Assembly: GCF_022811525.1 (NCBI RefSeq)
Contig: NZ_CP063982.1
Coordinates: 682,001-746,000 of the forward strand
DNA from: Orrella daihaiensis
GTDB lineage: Bacteria > Pseudomonadota > Gammaproteobacteria > Burkholderiales > Burkholderiaceae_B
Direction: 5' to 3'
DNA length: 64,000 nt
Each line of letters opens with the position of its first letter. The first letter of the stretch is position 1. Positions 53,589-62,723 of the stretch are shown in pieces. Under the pieces are notes generated by a model, which did no database searches, was not told the DNA's origin, and saw nothing but the letters and a program-made list of their open reading frames with translations. The translations under genes and the position numbers were made by a program.

Positions 53589-53598
53589 TTGTATACAA
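53589..53598. promoter_or_regulatory. GntR operator candidate
   Basis: TTGTATACAA is a perfect 10-bp palindrome 39 bp before the GntR start; a related TATATACC follows. FadR-branch GntR proteins bind T-G-T-A-x-A-C-A-type sites of this kind. Confidence 0.6.
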
Positions 53599-53637
53599 TA
53601 TATACCAACAATCCAAGTAGCTGATCGCGTCGGTGGG

Positions 53638-54423
53638 TTAGCCGGTCAAGCCAATGACAATAGCTGATTCCGCAATGGCTGCAGTCGCCACCTGTTTTAG
53701 CTTGAGCTGCGCGCCAGCACTGACAAATCCCGCGACTTGCAAGCCTTGGCCGATCGTCAAGGATACTTGGCCATCGCTTTTGACGCCCAGACGTTTGGTG
53801 ACATGGCCTTTCAGTAAGTTGACCTCTCCCATGGCAACGATGGTTGGCGCAATGGTAACGGCAGTGGCTTTGCAAAGCGCAAGTACCGGCATCCCGACAC
53901 TTAAGTTCAATAGTTCCAGACTTTCGCGTGTTATCCGGGCAGACAGACGCTGACCGTCTGTTAGTTCCAACCAGATGCGGGGAGCGCCGTGCGGCCTCTC
54001 GATCGCAGCAACGGTGCAGGGCAGTTGATTGCGCATGCTGGTCCTCAAGGCAAGACTGGCTATGTTGGAAATGGTGCCACTGGGTTCTGTCGTTTGACCT
54101 TGGATTTCAGCCAATGCGATGGCTCTTGCCTGGTGCAAGTGGTCTGCTGCTCTCAGTAATTGTTCACCGGCGGGTGTTAAGCGCGCGCCACCGCCGCCTG
54201 CCCCGCCAACTACTTTTTGAAGTAAAGGTGTTGCGGCCAGGTTGGTCAGTGTTTCGATTGCCTGCCAAGCGGCTTTGTAGCTTACGCCATTGGCTCGAGC
54301 CGCCTCTGAAATCGAACCCAGGCGACCGATTGCGCGCAGGACTTCTATGCGCTTATCGGTCGTGCCGCTAGAAAGTGCTTGCTCAAGTGCGATGGCAGTG
54401 ACAGTGGTGTTTTTGTTGTTCAC
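53638..54423 (-). CDS. modE: molybdate-responsive transcriptional regulator
   Basis: This ModE protein represses modABC when molybdate is bound. The GTG at 54423 gives 261 residues and the right spacing before the HTH, as in E. coli ModE (262); a TTG at 54495 is the other option. The HTH has DKRIEVLRAIGRLGSISEAA and NGVSYKAAWQAIETL, then the wing GGAGGGGARLTPAGEQLL. Two MOP/TOBE repeats (about 125-190 and 195-261; SARNQ-like start, ALCKATAVTIA) bind molybdate. It is divergent from modA, with a palindromic site between them. Confidence 0.92.
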   Translation of the reverse strand: MNNKNTTVTAIALEQALSSGTTDKRIEVLRAIGRLGSISEAARANGVSYKAAWQAIETLTNLAATPLLQKVVGGAGGGGARLTPAGEQLLRAADHLHQARAIALAEIQGQTTEPSGTISNIASLALRTSMRNQLPCTVAAIERPHGAPRIWLELTDGQRLSARITRESLELLNLSVGMPVLALCKATAVTIAPTIVAMGEVNLLKGHVTKRLGVKSDGQVSLTIGQGLQVAGFVSAGAQLKLKQVATAAIAESAIVIGLTG

Positions 54424-54532
54424 GGGGATGTGTTCGCAAGCGCAGTCGGTTGGTGTGGCTGTTGAGGTTGGCAAGGCTGCAAAAGATTTGATCAAACATC
54501 GCTATTCAAAAAAGTCATAGCGTGTTAGTATT

Positions 54533-54555
54533 CGATATTGATTTTTAGCATATCG
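54533..54555. promoter_or_regulatory. ModE-box candidate between modE and modA
   Basis: CGATAT (54533-54538) and ATATCG (54550-54555) are perfect arms with an 11-bp AT-rich spacer. This fits the CGxTATAT...ATATAxCG-type ModE site. It ends 8 bp before the modA start, well placed to block modA. Confidence 0.65.
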
Positions 54556-54563
54556 AGAGCAGC

Positions 54564-55328
54564 ATGTGGCGATCGTGCTCATTCAAACTTTCAGCCGGTT
54601 TTATTTGGATGGTGATGCCGTCGCTGGCATCAGCTGACCAGGTGTTGGTCGCAGTGGCGTCAAATTTCACGGCTCCCATGCAGATGATCGCTGCTGAATT
54701 TGAGCGAGATACGGGATACCAGGCCAAACTGTCATTTGGAGCTACCGGACAGTTCTATGCACAAATTAACAATGGTGCTCCATTCGAGGTGCTTTTGGCT
54801 GCTGACACCAAAACACCCGCCAAGCTCGAAGACGAGGGAAAGACGGTGTCGGGCACACGCTTTACATATGCGATTGGCAAGCTAGTGCTGTGGAGTCGAA
54901 ATGCCAGCCTGGTTAGCGATGGTCCGCAAGTGCTGAGCACGGATCGTTTTGACAGGATCGCTATTGCCAACCCAAAGCTCGCACCCTATGGCTTGGCTGC
55001 AATTCAAACCATCGAACGTTTGGGTTTGATGCAGGTATTGAGACCAAAAATGGTTCAAGGCGCAAATATTGGCCAAGCCTTTCAATTTGTATCGTCGGGC
55101 AACGCACAGCTTGGGTTTGTAGCGCTATCTCAGGTGTTTACGCAAGGCAAGATCAAAGAGGGTTCGGGCTGGGTAGTGCCAAGCGATTATTACGCCCCAA
55201 TCAAGCAAGATGCCGTGTTGTTAAAGGCAGGGCAACATAATGAAGCGGCTATTGCGCTCGTAAATTACTTGCAGACCAACAAAACAAAGCAACTGATTGA
55301 ATCCTTTGGTTATCAGATTGCACCTTGA
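54564..55328 (+). CDS. modA: molybdate-binding periplasmic protein
   Basis: This 254-residue protein has a signal peptide (cleavage near ASA at 24). The mature start is DQVLVAVASNFTAPMQMIAA, with Ser/Asn of the anion site. It continues with FGATGQFYAQINNGAPFEVL, ANPKLAPYGLAA (Tyr of the site) and GFVALSQV, all typical of ModA. It binds molybdate (and perhaps tungstate) and hands it to ModBC. The modB frame overlaps its stop. Confidence 0.94.
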   Translation: MWRSCSFKLSAGFIWMVMPSLASADQVLVAVASNFTAPMQMIAAEFERDTGYQAKLSFGATGQFYAQINNGAPFEVLLAADTKTPAKLEDEGKTVSGTRFTYAIGKLVLWSRNASLVSDGPQVLSTDRFDRIAIANPKLAPYGLAAIQTIERLGLMQVLRPKMVQGANIGQAFQFVSSGNAQLGFVALSQVFTQGKIKEGSGWVVPSDYYAPIKQDAVLLKAGQHNEAAIALVNYLQTNKTKQLIESFGYQIAP

Positions 55329-55381
55329 GGCAGCTGCTATGTGCCGGGATGACAGAACGAGCGGTGAACGGTTTAATAAAA

Positions 55382-56071
55382 ATGGCTAGCCCAATTTCAA
55401 CTGAAGCATGGCAGGCGATCGGACTGACGCTTGAATTAGCGACGGTGACCACGATTATTTTGCTGGTGCTTGCCACGCCTTTGGCCTGGTGGCTGTCGCA
55501 AACACAATCGCGCTGGCGGTCAACCATAGGAGCCTTGGTGACTTTGCCCTTAGTCTTGCCGCCGACCGTGCTCGGTTTTTACATCCTGGTGCTGCTTGGG
55601 CCACAAGGTTGGGTGGGGGCGTTGACCGAGTGGCTTGGCGTTGGCTTGCTGTCATTCACATTTACAGGCCTTGTGATCGGATCCGTGGTTTTCTCTTTGC
55701 CTTTTGCTGTTCAGCCGATTCAGCACGCATTTGAAGCCATTGGCAAGCGCCCACTTGAAGTGGCAGCCACGCTGCGCGCTCGTCCCATCGATGCATTTTT
55801 AACGGTGGCCTTGCCCCAAGCCAGACAAGGAATTCTCACCGCCGCTGTATTGACATTTGCACATACCGTGGGTGAATTTGGTGTGGTGCTCATGATTGGC
55901 GGCAACATACCGGGTCAAACGCAGGTGGTATCGACCCAAATATTTGGCTATGTTGAAGCAATGGAATACACGGCAGCTCATTGGCTGGCAGCGGGCATGG
56001 TGGTGTTCTCGTTTGCGGTGCTTTTGATATTGTCGCGCCTGAGGCAACGCGCTGATCGGGTTTTGCCATGA
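55382..56071 (+). CDS. modB: molybdate ABC transporter permease
   Basis: This 229-residue permease has five TM helices. The Met at 55382 gives the same length as E. coli ModB (229) and a family-like start, STEAWQAIGLTLELATVTTI; earlier starts at 55325 (TTG) and 55349 are possible. The EAA-loop region RPLEVAATLRARPIDAFLTV contacts ModC. It overlaps modC by 4 bp. Confidence 0.93.
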   Translation: MASPISTEAWQAIGLTLELATVTTIILLVLATPLAWWLSQTQSRWRSTIGALVTLPLVLPPTVLGFYILVLLGPQGWVGALTEWLGVGLLSFTFTGLVIGSVVFSLPFAVQPIQHAFEAIGKRPLEVAATLRARPIDAFLTVALPQARQGILTAAVLTFAHTVGEFGVVLMIGGNIPGQTQVVSTQIFGYVEAMEYTAAHWLAAGMVVFSFAVLLILSRLRQRADRVLP

Positions 56072-57180
56072 TCGGGTTAGAGGACGCAAAAGGCTTTCAG
56101 ATCAAGTTGATGCTTAACCGGGCAGACTTTGCACTGGCTGTTGATTTGCAATTGCCGACGCAAGGCGTGACGGTGTTATTCGGTCCATCTGGCTCTGGCA
56201 AAACCACTATTTTGCGGTGCGTGGCTGGATTGGAAAAAGCTGCAGGTCACATCGTGGTGGCCGGGCAGACTTGGCAGGATACTCGAACGCACATCCACCT
56301 GCCTACCTGGCAACGTGATTTGGGTTATGTGTTTCAGGAAGCCAGCCTGTTTGAGCATTTGAGCGTAGAAAAGAATCTGCAGTTTGGTGTTAAGAGAGTT
56401 CGCAAACCTGAAGCAGCCCGTGCGTTGGCGCAGGCAATTGAGTTATTGGGTATTGAACATTTGCTCAAGCGAAGCCCCGCTAGTCTATCCGGGGGCGAAC
56501 GTCAGCGCGTGGCGATTGCCAGGGCGCTGGCGATGCAGCCAAAGCTTTTGTTGCTCGATGAGCCACTGGCGTCGTTGGATCAAGTTAGGCGCGAAGAGAT
56601 TTTGCCTTGGCTCGAGAGATTGCATGCCGATTTAAAGATCCCGGTTCTGTATGTGACACACTCAATGCATGAACTCACGCGCCTGGCAGATCACGTGGTG
56701 TTGCTAAATCAGGGCTCAGTCAAGCTGCAAGGCCCCATCCAATCAGTCTTGGCTGATCCCACGTTTGCTGCTTTAGTCGGTGGAGAAGCGGGTGCTATCT
56801 TGCAAGGGCAGGTAGCAGCGCACGACGAGACCTATCATTTGACGCGAATTGATCTCGTGGCAAATGAGACAGCGGCAGGACAGCTTTGGATGCGGCAACA
56901 GCTATTGCCACTAAAAACGCGGGTGAGGGTACATGTTCATGCCAATGATGTCAGCTTGTCGTTACTGGAGCCCGTAGGCACGTCGATTCAGAATCGAATG
57001 AGAGGCGTAATTGAATCTATCACTCCGGACATGCACCCGGCCAATCGTATTGTGACGGTTAACTGTGATGGCCAGCTGGTACTGGCTCGGGTGACTGCGC
57101 GCGCGCTTGATGAGCTCGGCTTAGAAGCTGGCGCAGTTGTGTGGTGCCAGATTAAGTCGGTGGCCTTGGCGGGGCGCTAG
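56068..57180 (+). CDS. modC: molybdate ABC transporter ATPase
   Basis: This 370-residue ATPase has Walker A GPSGSGKTT near 39, signature LSGGERQRVAIARAL near 140, Walker B LLLLDEPLASLD and the switch His in THSMHEL. The C-terminal 120 residues form a MOP/TOBE molybdate-sensing domain (RVRVHVHANDVSLSLLEP). It overlaps modB by 4 bp. Gene order modABC with divergent modE is standard. Confidence 0.95.
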   Translation: MIGLEDAKGFQIKLMLNRADFALAVDLQLPTQGVTVLFGPSGSGKTTILRCVAGLEKAAGHIVVAGQTWQDTRTHIHLPTWQRDLGYVFQEASLFEHLSVEKNLQFGVKRVRKPEAARALAQAIELLGIEHLLKRSPASLSGGERQRVAIARALAMQPKLLLLDEPLASLDQVRREEILPWLERLHADLKIPVLYVTHSMHELTRLADHVVLLNQGSVKLQGPIQSVLADPTFAALVGGEAGAILQGQVAAHDETYHLTRIDLVANETAAGQLWMRQQLLPLKTRVRVHVHANDVSLSLLEPVGTSIQNRMRGVIESITPDMHPANRIVTVNCDGQLVLARVTARALDELGLEAGAVVWCQIKSVALAGR

Positions 57181-57356
57181 CGCGATAGAAAGCGACCAAC
57201 ATGTTGCGCCAACGCAAACGTCCCTTTAATTGAAGGTCTGGGACTGATTTGGCTCAATGTTGATTGTGACAGGTGACTGTTACCTTGAACAGGTGGTTTG
57301 CTTTCTGGTGATTTTGGGTCACCGGGCAAACGTGCCTGATTTATAAGGAGCGTTAA

Positions 57357-57788
57357 ATGAAGAAAGTCACGGGATTAAGTGCGAGTTTGATTGCTTGCTC
57401 ATTGCTTGCGTTATCAGCGCAAGCTCAAACAGGCCCCAACATGTATTTCACAGTTAACTCATCAGATGTGATGGTCCAAGGTGCTGCTATGGTGTTGGCC
57501 ACCCAAGCCATTGAGCAAAAAGCCAATGTGCGGGTACTCTTGTGTGGTGCAGCCGCTGATATGGCACTGCAAGGACATCAGATGCCCACATTGAAGCCTA
57601 AGAATGTGACGCCTCAGCAGATGTTGCAAGGCATCATCAAGGGCGGTGCCACCGTTGAAGTGTGTGCATTATTCTTGTCAAATAAAAGCTTAAAGCCTGA
57701 TGCGTTAATTCCGGGTGTCACGCCTGGTAAGCCAGCCGATGTGGCGTCATATATGCTGAAGTCTGATGTGAAAATGCTGGCGTTCTAA
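57357..57788 (+). CDS. secreted DsrE/DsrF-like protein
   Basis: This 143-residue protein has a signal peptide ending AQAQ (about 24). The mature part resembles the DsrE fold: a strand (MYFTVNSSDV), a helix, ANVRVLLCGAAADMAL, and GATVEVCALFLSNKSL, with two Cys (about 63 and 102) that could act in sulfur or thiol chemistry. TTATAAGGAGCGTTAA precedes the ATG, a good ribosome site. It is 176 bp after modC and probably separate. Function unknown. Confidence 0.75.
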   Translation: MKKVTGLSASLIACSLLALSAQAQTGPNMYFTVNSSDVMVQGAAMVLATQAIEQKANVRVLLCGAAADMALQGHQMPTLKPKNVTPQQMLQGIIKGGATVEVCALFLSNKSLKPDALIPGVTPGKPADVASYMLKSDVKMLAF

Positions 57789-57822
57789 TTACGTCTTATC
57801 AATAGCATTTGAAGTGCGCGCC

Positions 57823-57855
57823 AAGCCCGTTGAAACCTTTGCGACGGGTTTGCTT
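57823..57855 (+). terminator. weak terminator-like hairpin after the DsrE-like gene
   Basis: AAGCCCGT (57823-57830) pairs with ACGGGTTT (57844-57851), one G-T pair, 13-base loop, followed by GCTTGTT. The rest of 57789-58098 (310 bp) holds nothing else I can name. Confidence 0.35.
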
Positions 57856-58098
57856 GTTAGGCTGCGTATTGAGTGCTGGGTCCTGCTCGCACTGCATGGT
57901 CAATGGTAAATCGGCGTTGCTGTCGCGAGACGGTTTTCTCGAGCAACATCAATTTTGTTCGACAGAGTGAATTTCGGTCAAAATTGGCTTAACGTATCTA
58001 AAAATATTTGCGATTAATGCCAATCGGGTTGGTTCAAGTGTCTTAACGTTACTTGACGTTGCCTCATGAGGCCTAGTTGTTAGACCGAGACAAAAAAA

Positions 58099-59409
58099 TT
58101 GAGCCAGTCCGTGAGCAATACTGTGAGCCACTACGCCACACCTGCTAGCCCTGATCTGATCGATTCGCGTTATGCCTTGCGACGTTTGTTGATCGCGCTG
58201 TTGGCCATGCTCATGGGCAGCAGCAGTATGTTTGTGGTGGCTGTTGTGTTGCCGTCGGTGCAGGCTGAATTTGGTGTGTCTCGTGCAGATGTGTCTTTGC
58301 CATACACCTTGCTCATGATTGGCTTTGGAGTAGGCGGCATCTATATGGGGAAGTTGGTTGACCGACTTGGGGTCACCGCAGCACTTTGGCTTGGATCAGT
58401 CGGTATTCTGATTGGGTTTGTTTGGGCGGGGCTCAGTACAAGTATCTACAGCTTTGCAATTGCCCATGGACTTTTTTTGGGTCTATTCGGCATCTCGGCA
58501 ACATTCGCACCGCTGGTGGCTGACACGTCACTGTGGTGGAACAAACGTCGTGGTATCGCAGTTGCAGTTTGCGCCAGTGGTAACTATCTGGCTGGTGCGG
58601 TTTGGCCTGGGTTCGCTAATTGGGGAATTTCAGCTGCTGGCTGGCGTGAGACCTACATCGTGATGGGTATTGTCTGCAGCGCAAGTCTGGCTGTACTGGC
58701 TTTTTTTCTGAGACAGCGCCCGCCAGTCGCTGAGCAAGAGGCTTCAGGCAGTTCAAACACAGCGACCCTGAACCCACCGACACCATTTCCTCGGACCAGG
58801 CCATTCGGTCTGTCGACCAGACAGGCGCAGACTCTTTTGATCATTGCCGGTATTGCTTGCTGTGTGGCCATGTCCATGCCGCAGGTACATATCGTTGCCT
58901 ACTGCGTTGATCTCGGTTACGGACCAGCGCGTGGCGCGGAGATGCTGGCGCTCATGCTTGGATTTGGTGTAGTTAGCCGGTTAGTGTCGGGCGTCATTTG
59001 TGACAAGATCGGCGGTGTGCGCACACTCATCCTGGGCTCGGCCTTGCAGGGGATTGCATTGCTACTGTTTTTGCCATTTGACGGTCTAGTATCGCTCTAC
59101 ATCATCTCAGCGATATTTGGTTTGTTCCAAGGTGGCATCGTCCCTTCCTACGCGATCATTGTGCGCGAACATTTCCCGATCGCCGAGACGGGCCGTCGCG
59201 TGGGGGCAGTGATAATGGCGACCATGTTAGGCATGGCGCTCGGTGGCTGGATGTCGGGCAAGATCTTTGATTTGACTGGTTCATACCAAGCGGCACTGTA
59301 TAACGGCACGCTTTGGAATGCTCTGAACCTCGTGATCGCTGGCTGGTTGCTGTGGCGCTTGAAACGGCGGCCATCAACTGGATTGCCAGCTCATGTGGGT
59401 CCGGCTTGA
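58099..59409 (+). CDS. MFS transporter (monocarboxylate-porter-like)
   Basis: This protein of about 436 residues has 12 TM helices split by a hydrophilic middle loop (about 205-235). MFS marks: MGKLVDRLG between TM2 and TM3 and WWNKRRGIAVAVCASGNYLAG near 150, as in oxalate/formate or monocarboxylate-type members. The start is uncertain: TTG at 58099 or GTG at 58111, neither with a good ribosome site. Substrate unknown; perhaps an organic acid. It stands alone before tRNA-Ser. Confidence 0.83.
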   Translation: MSQSVSNTVSHYATPASPDLIDSRYALRRLLIALLAMLMGSSSMFVVAVVLPSVQAEFGVSRADVSLPYTLLMIGFGVGGIYMGKLVDRLGVTAALWLGSVGILIGFVWAGLSTSIYSFAIAHGLFLGLFGISATFAPLVADTSLWWNKRRGIAVAVCASGNYLAGAVWPGFANWGISAAGWRETYIVMGIVCSASLAVLAFFLRQRPPVAEQEASGSSNTATLNPPTPFPRTRPFGLSTRQAQTLLIIAGIACCVAMSMPQVHIVAYCVDLGYGPARGAEMLALMLGFGVVSRLVSGVICDKIGGVRTLILGSALQGIALLLFLPFDGLVSLYIISAIFGLFQGGIVPSYAIIVREHFPIAETGRRVGAVIMATMLGMALGGWMSGKIFDLTGSYQAALYNGTLWNALNLVIAGWLLWRLKRRPSTGLPAHVGPA

Positions 59410-59470
59410 GATCGGCTGCGAACTGGTTGCTACGCTAACATCTTGGCCAGAGCCGTGATCGGATGGTAGG

Positions 59471-59562
<92 letters not shown>

Positions 59563-59761
59563 GCTCGAGCCCGCTATCTTAGCAGACTCTGCATTGGTCC
59601 TGTGGGGGCCTGAACCTTGGGTGGGCTCGTCTTATTTGGTCTTGCTCGTTATTTGGTTGGCTGGCTGATTCTTTTTGCCCGTTTCGCATCACGGTTTGCT
59701 ATGGTTACGGCTACGGTTGTTGAAACTGCGTAAATAACTACGAATACAGGAGTTGGTTGAC

Positions 59762-60535
59762 ATGCTGTTGCTGTTGTCTCCCGCTAAAAAACTGGACTAC
59801 GATTCGCCGCTTGGCACTAGCCTGCATACGGAACCATTGTTCGTTAATGAGGCTAAAGGCCTGATCGACGTTCTGAAGAAGAAATCTGCCGCTGACGTGG
59901 CTAAATTGATGTCTTTAAGTAGTTCGCTAGCCGAGCTCAATACGCAGCGCTATGCTGAATGGACACCTAAGTTCAGTCAAAAAAATGCACGTCCTGCAGT
60001 ACTGGCCTTCAACGGGGATGTTTATGAAGGGCTTGACGCGCCATCGCTGTCGGAGACTCAGCTGAAATGGGCGCAAGACCATGTGGCTATTCTCAGTGGC
60101 TTATATGGTGTTTTACGGCCCCTGGACCTGATGCAACCCTACCGGCTGGAAATGGGCACTAAGTTAGCCAACCCTGCTGGCAAGACGCTCTACGACTATT
60201 GGAAAGATACGATCGCACCCTATTTGAATGAACGCCTGGCCAAAGACAAAGAGCCCATCGTGGTGAACCTCGCCTCAGAGGAGTATTTCAAATCGGTGGA
60301 TTTGAAAGCGCTGAATGCGCGTGTGATCCAGTGTGTGTTTCAGGATGAGAAGGCTGGCGCCTACAAGGTCATTAGCTTTTTTGCTAAGCGTGCCCGGGGT
60401 CTGATGGCACGTTATGTCATCGAGAATCGCATTAACACCCCTGACAAGCTGACTGATTTTAATCTGGAAGGCTATGAGTATGTCCCCGATGTCTCTACGA
60501 AAGACAAACTGGTATTTAGACGACCCGAGCAGTAA
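59762..60535 (+). CDS. yaaA: peroxide-stress protein YaaA (DUF328)
   Basis: This 257-residue protein starts at 59762 after AGGAGTTGGTTGAC. It has the family N-terminus LLLLSPAKKLDYDSPLGTS, the RYAEWTPKFSQKNARPAVLAFNGDVY segment in the first third (in two parts), GLYGVLRPLDLMQPYRLEMG near 117 and CVFQDEKAGAYKVISFFAKR near 196. YaaA limits DNA damage by lowering free iron under peroxide. It is 16 bp before the patatin gene and may share its mRNA. Confidence 0.95.
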   Translation: MLLLLSPAKKLDYDSPLGTSLHTEPLFVNEAKGLIDVLKKKSAADVAKLMSLSSSLAELNTQRYAEWTPKFSQKNARPAVLAFNGDVYEGLDAPSLSETQLKWAQDHVAILSGLYGVLRPLDLMQPYRLEMGTKLANPAGKTLYDYWKDTIAPYLNERLAKDKEPIVVNLASEEYFKSVDLKALNARVIQCVFQDEKAGAYKVISFFAKRARGLMARYVIENRINTPDKLTDFNLEGYEYVPDVSTKDKLVFRRPEQ

Positions 60536-60551
60536 CTAACTGGAGTTTTAC

Positions 60552-61874
60552 ATGGCATCACCTAAGCTAGATGTTTCGGCCTATCCTCGTGTGGCACTGG
60601 TCTTGCAAGGCGGTGGTGCCTTAGGTTCCTATCAGGCCGGGGTATATGAGGGACTGGCTCAGGCGGGTATCCACCCGAACTGGGTTGCGGGAATTTCAAT
60701 TGGCGCCTTGAATTGCGCGATTATTGCGGGTAATCCTCCGGAAAAGCGCGTTCAGCGGTTGCATGAATTCTGGGAGACGATTTGTATGTCGCCCATCGTC
60801 ACGCCATCGCTCATGTCGGGCCATAAAGACATGGTTACCCAGTACTTGTCTCCATGGGGTGACATGCTGGAGTCGATGGGGCACGCGATGTTCAGTTCCA
60901 TGGCAGCCATGTCAGCTTTGGTCAACGGGCAGGATGGTTTCTTTAAGCCTAGGCCAATGGCTCCTGGCGGTGGTGCGCCCGACACCACCAGTTTTTATGA
61001 CACCAGCCCGATGATTGCTACGCTCGAGAAGTATGCTGACTTTGATCGCATTAATAGTGGGGAAACCAGGGTCTCTTTGGGTGCGACCAATGTGGCCAGT
61101 GGCAACTTTGTGTATTTCGACTCCTCAGAGGTCAAGCTCACGCCGAAGCATTTCATCGCTTCAGGCTCATTGCCGCCGGGTTTTCCTGCGACCGAGATCG
61201 ATGGCGAGTATTACTGGGATGGAGGTTGTGTCTCAAATACGCCGCTTGAGTATGTTCTTGGAGTGACACCGAGGCGTGACACGTTGGTGTTCCAAGTTGA
61301 TCTCTGGAGCGCGGCTGGCCCGCTGCCAACAGACATTTTTCAGGTTAACGAGCGCCTGAAAGACATTCAGTATTCAAGTCGAACCCGAACAGTGACCAAT
61401 GCCGTGCATCTGATGCAACGCATGCGCAAGGCCCTGCTTGACACCATCGACAGGGTGCCTGCCAGTGTTCGAGAGAAGGACCCATGGTTTGACCACATGG
61501 TGCAGCACATGATGGGGGCACGCTACAACGTGATTCACTTGATCTACCAAAACAAGCAAACTGAAGGCCATTACAAAGACTATCAGTTCAGTGCCGAGAC
61601 CAAGAACATGCATTGGCAAACGGGCTTGCATGATATGGATGAAACGCTGCGATATCCGCAATGCCTTGAATTGCCCCGTGAAGGTGAAAACTTCGTCACG
61701 TTCGATGTACATACACGCAAACGCAGCTCTTCAGCCCAGTTCCGAGCCGAGAACGTGATCAAGTCCAAGACCAGCAAAAGTCCTGTTAAGAAAGCACCCG
61801 TAAAAAAAACGGTCGCCAAAAGAGCCGCAACCAAGAGAGCCGCCAAATCGGGTAGATCTGGCAGCGCGTCTTAG
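60552..61874 (+). CDS. patatin-like phospholipase with Lys-rich tail
   Basis: This 440-residue serine hydrolase has the oxyanion loop QGGGALGSYQAGV (19-31), nucleophile S49 in GISIG and the dyad Asp223 in WDGGC. A DUF3734-like part covers about 260-390. The last 45 residues are basic and low in complexity, KTSKSPVKKAPVKKTVAKR and on, an AlgP/histone-H1-like tail that could bind nucleic acid or acidic polymer. Members hydrolyse lipid acyl esters; in some bacteria they link to polyhydroxyalkanoate genes. Follows yaaA by 16 bp. Confidence 0.9.
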   Translation: MASPKLDVSAYPRVALVLQGGGALGSYQAGVYEGLAQAGIHPNWVAGISIGALNCAIIAGNPPEKRVQRLHEFWETICMSPIVTPSLMSGHKDMVTQYLSPWGDMLESMGHAMFSSMAAMSALVNGQDGFFKPRPMAPGGGAPDTTSFYDTSPMIATLEKYADFDRINSGETRVSLGATNVASGNFVYFDSSEVKLTPKHFIASGSLPPGFPATEIDGEYYWDGGCVSNTPLEYVLGVTPRRDTLVFQVDLWSAAGPLPTDIFQVNERLKDIQYSSRTRTVTNAVHLMQRMRKALLDTIDRVPASVREKDPWFDHMVQHMMGARYNVIHLIYQNKQTEGHYKDYQFSAETKNMHWQTGLHDMDETLRYPQCLELPREGENFVTFDVHTRKRSSSAQFRAENVIKSKTSKSPVKKAPVKKTVAKRAATKRAAKSGRSGSAS

Positions 61875-61882
61875 GAAATTGC

Positions 61883-62629
61883 TCAGGCTTTCAGATAGTC
61901 AAACGCTACTTCGCCCAAACCGAGTGTTAAGTCACATACCAAGTGTTTGGCACTGACAATCTCGAGTACGGGCAGGTCCGCTACGGGTGCCAGCGCATGT
62001 TGGAACAACTCCAGCCGAGCTGGGCCTGTCCAAGCCCCTTTGACGGTAACGTCTTGCAGGTGATAACGCACGAGCTCACAAATGCGTGGGGTGCCATCTA
62101 CATGCGGGATTATTTTAAGCAGGTAGTTGGGTGTTTCTATCAGTTTCTTTTGTTCAGCGGCGCAATCGAGTTGCTCATATTTAAATCCCATCGTGCCCGT
62201 CGCCACACGGATTGGACCGTAGTCAAGTGTTCCAACCAGCGTGTCGGATGCGACCTCAAGCTTGGGGTTGGCGAGCTTTTTGGGAAATCCCCACAATTCA
62301 CGTCCGCCAGCAATCGGCGACTCGTCATCGAGGTACATCATGTGGGTGTACCCACCTTTACGACCTTGTTCATCAACCACTGATATCACCTGACCAGACT
62401 CTGTGTAGTCGCCAAACCCGGAAGAGTCGGGCATGCGAATGAACTCGTAGCTGACAATTGGATCTTCTATTTTGAGAGGCTCGGGCACCATCTCGCGCAA
62501 GATCTTTTCATCCGTGCGGTAGGAAATGATGAAGAACTCACGATTCACAAAGTGATAAGGCCCCTTGGGGAATGACGGGCTAACAAAGGGCATGGAGTAG
62601 GCGTTGGCACGGATGTCAGCTATTTTCAC
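61883..62629 (-). CDS. acetoacetate decarboxylase family protein
   Basis: This 248-residue enzyme turns acetoacetate into acetone and CO2 in the classical case. It has the Schiff-base region ELWGFPKKLANP with K117/K118 matching catalytic Lys115/116, and EFIRMPDSSGFGDYTESGQ with the Arg/Glu of the site. Convergent with the patatin gene by 8 bp. Patatin and a ketone-body enzyme side by side hint at PHB/ketone metabolism, an inference. Confidence 0.92.
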   Translation of the reverse strand: MKIADIRANAYSMPFVSPSFPKGPYHFVNREFFIISYRTDEKILREMVPEPLKIEDPIVSYEFIRMPDSSGFGDYTESGQVISVVDEQGRKGGYTHMMYLDDESPIAGGRELWGFPKKLANPKLEVASDTLVGTLDYGPIRVATGTMGFKYEQLDCAAEQKKLIETPNYLLKIIPHVDGTPRICELVRYHLQDVTVKGAWTGPARLELFQHALAPVADLPVLEIVSAKHLVCDLTLGLGEVAFDYLKA

Positions 62630-62723
62630 AAGTGGCTCCTATGTGTGTGTCAAGAACAGCAGGTTTGTCAGGATAAGCGTGTTTGGGTGAAATTTTCAAT
62701 CAATTTGTGCTGGCACGCTAAGG

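Noticed and set aside
57197..57217. GTTGCG/CGCAA hairpin after modC as terminator
   Set aside because: Short imperfect stem and no T-run; only a possible structure.
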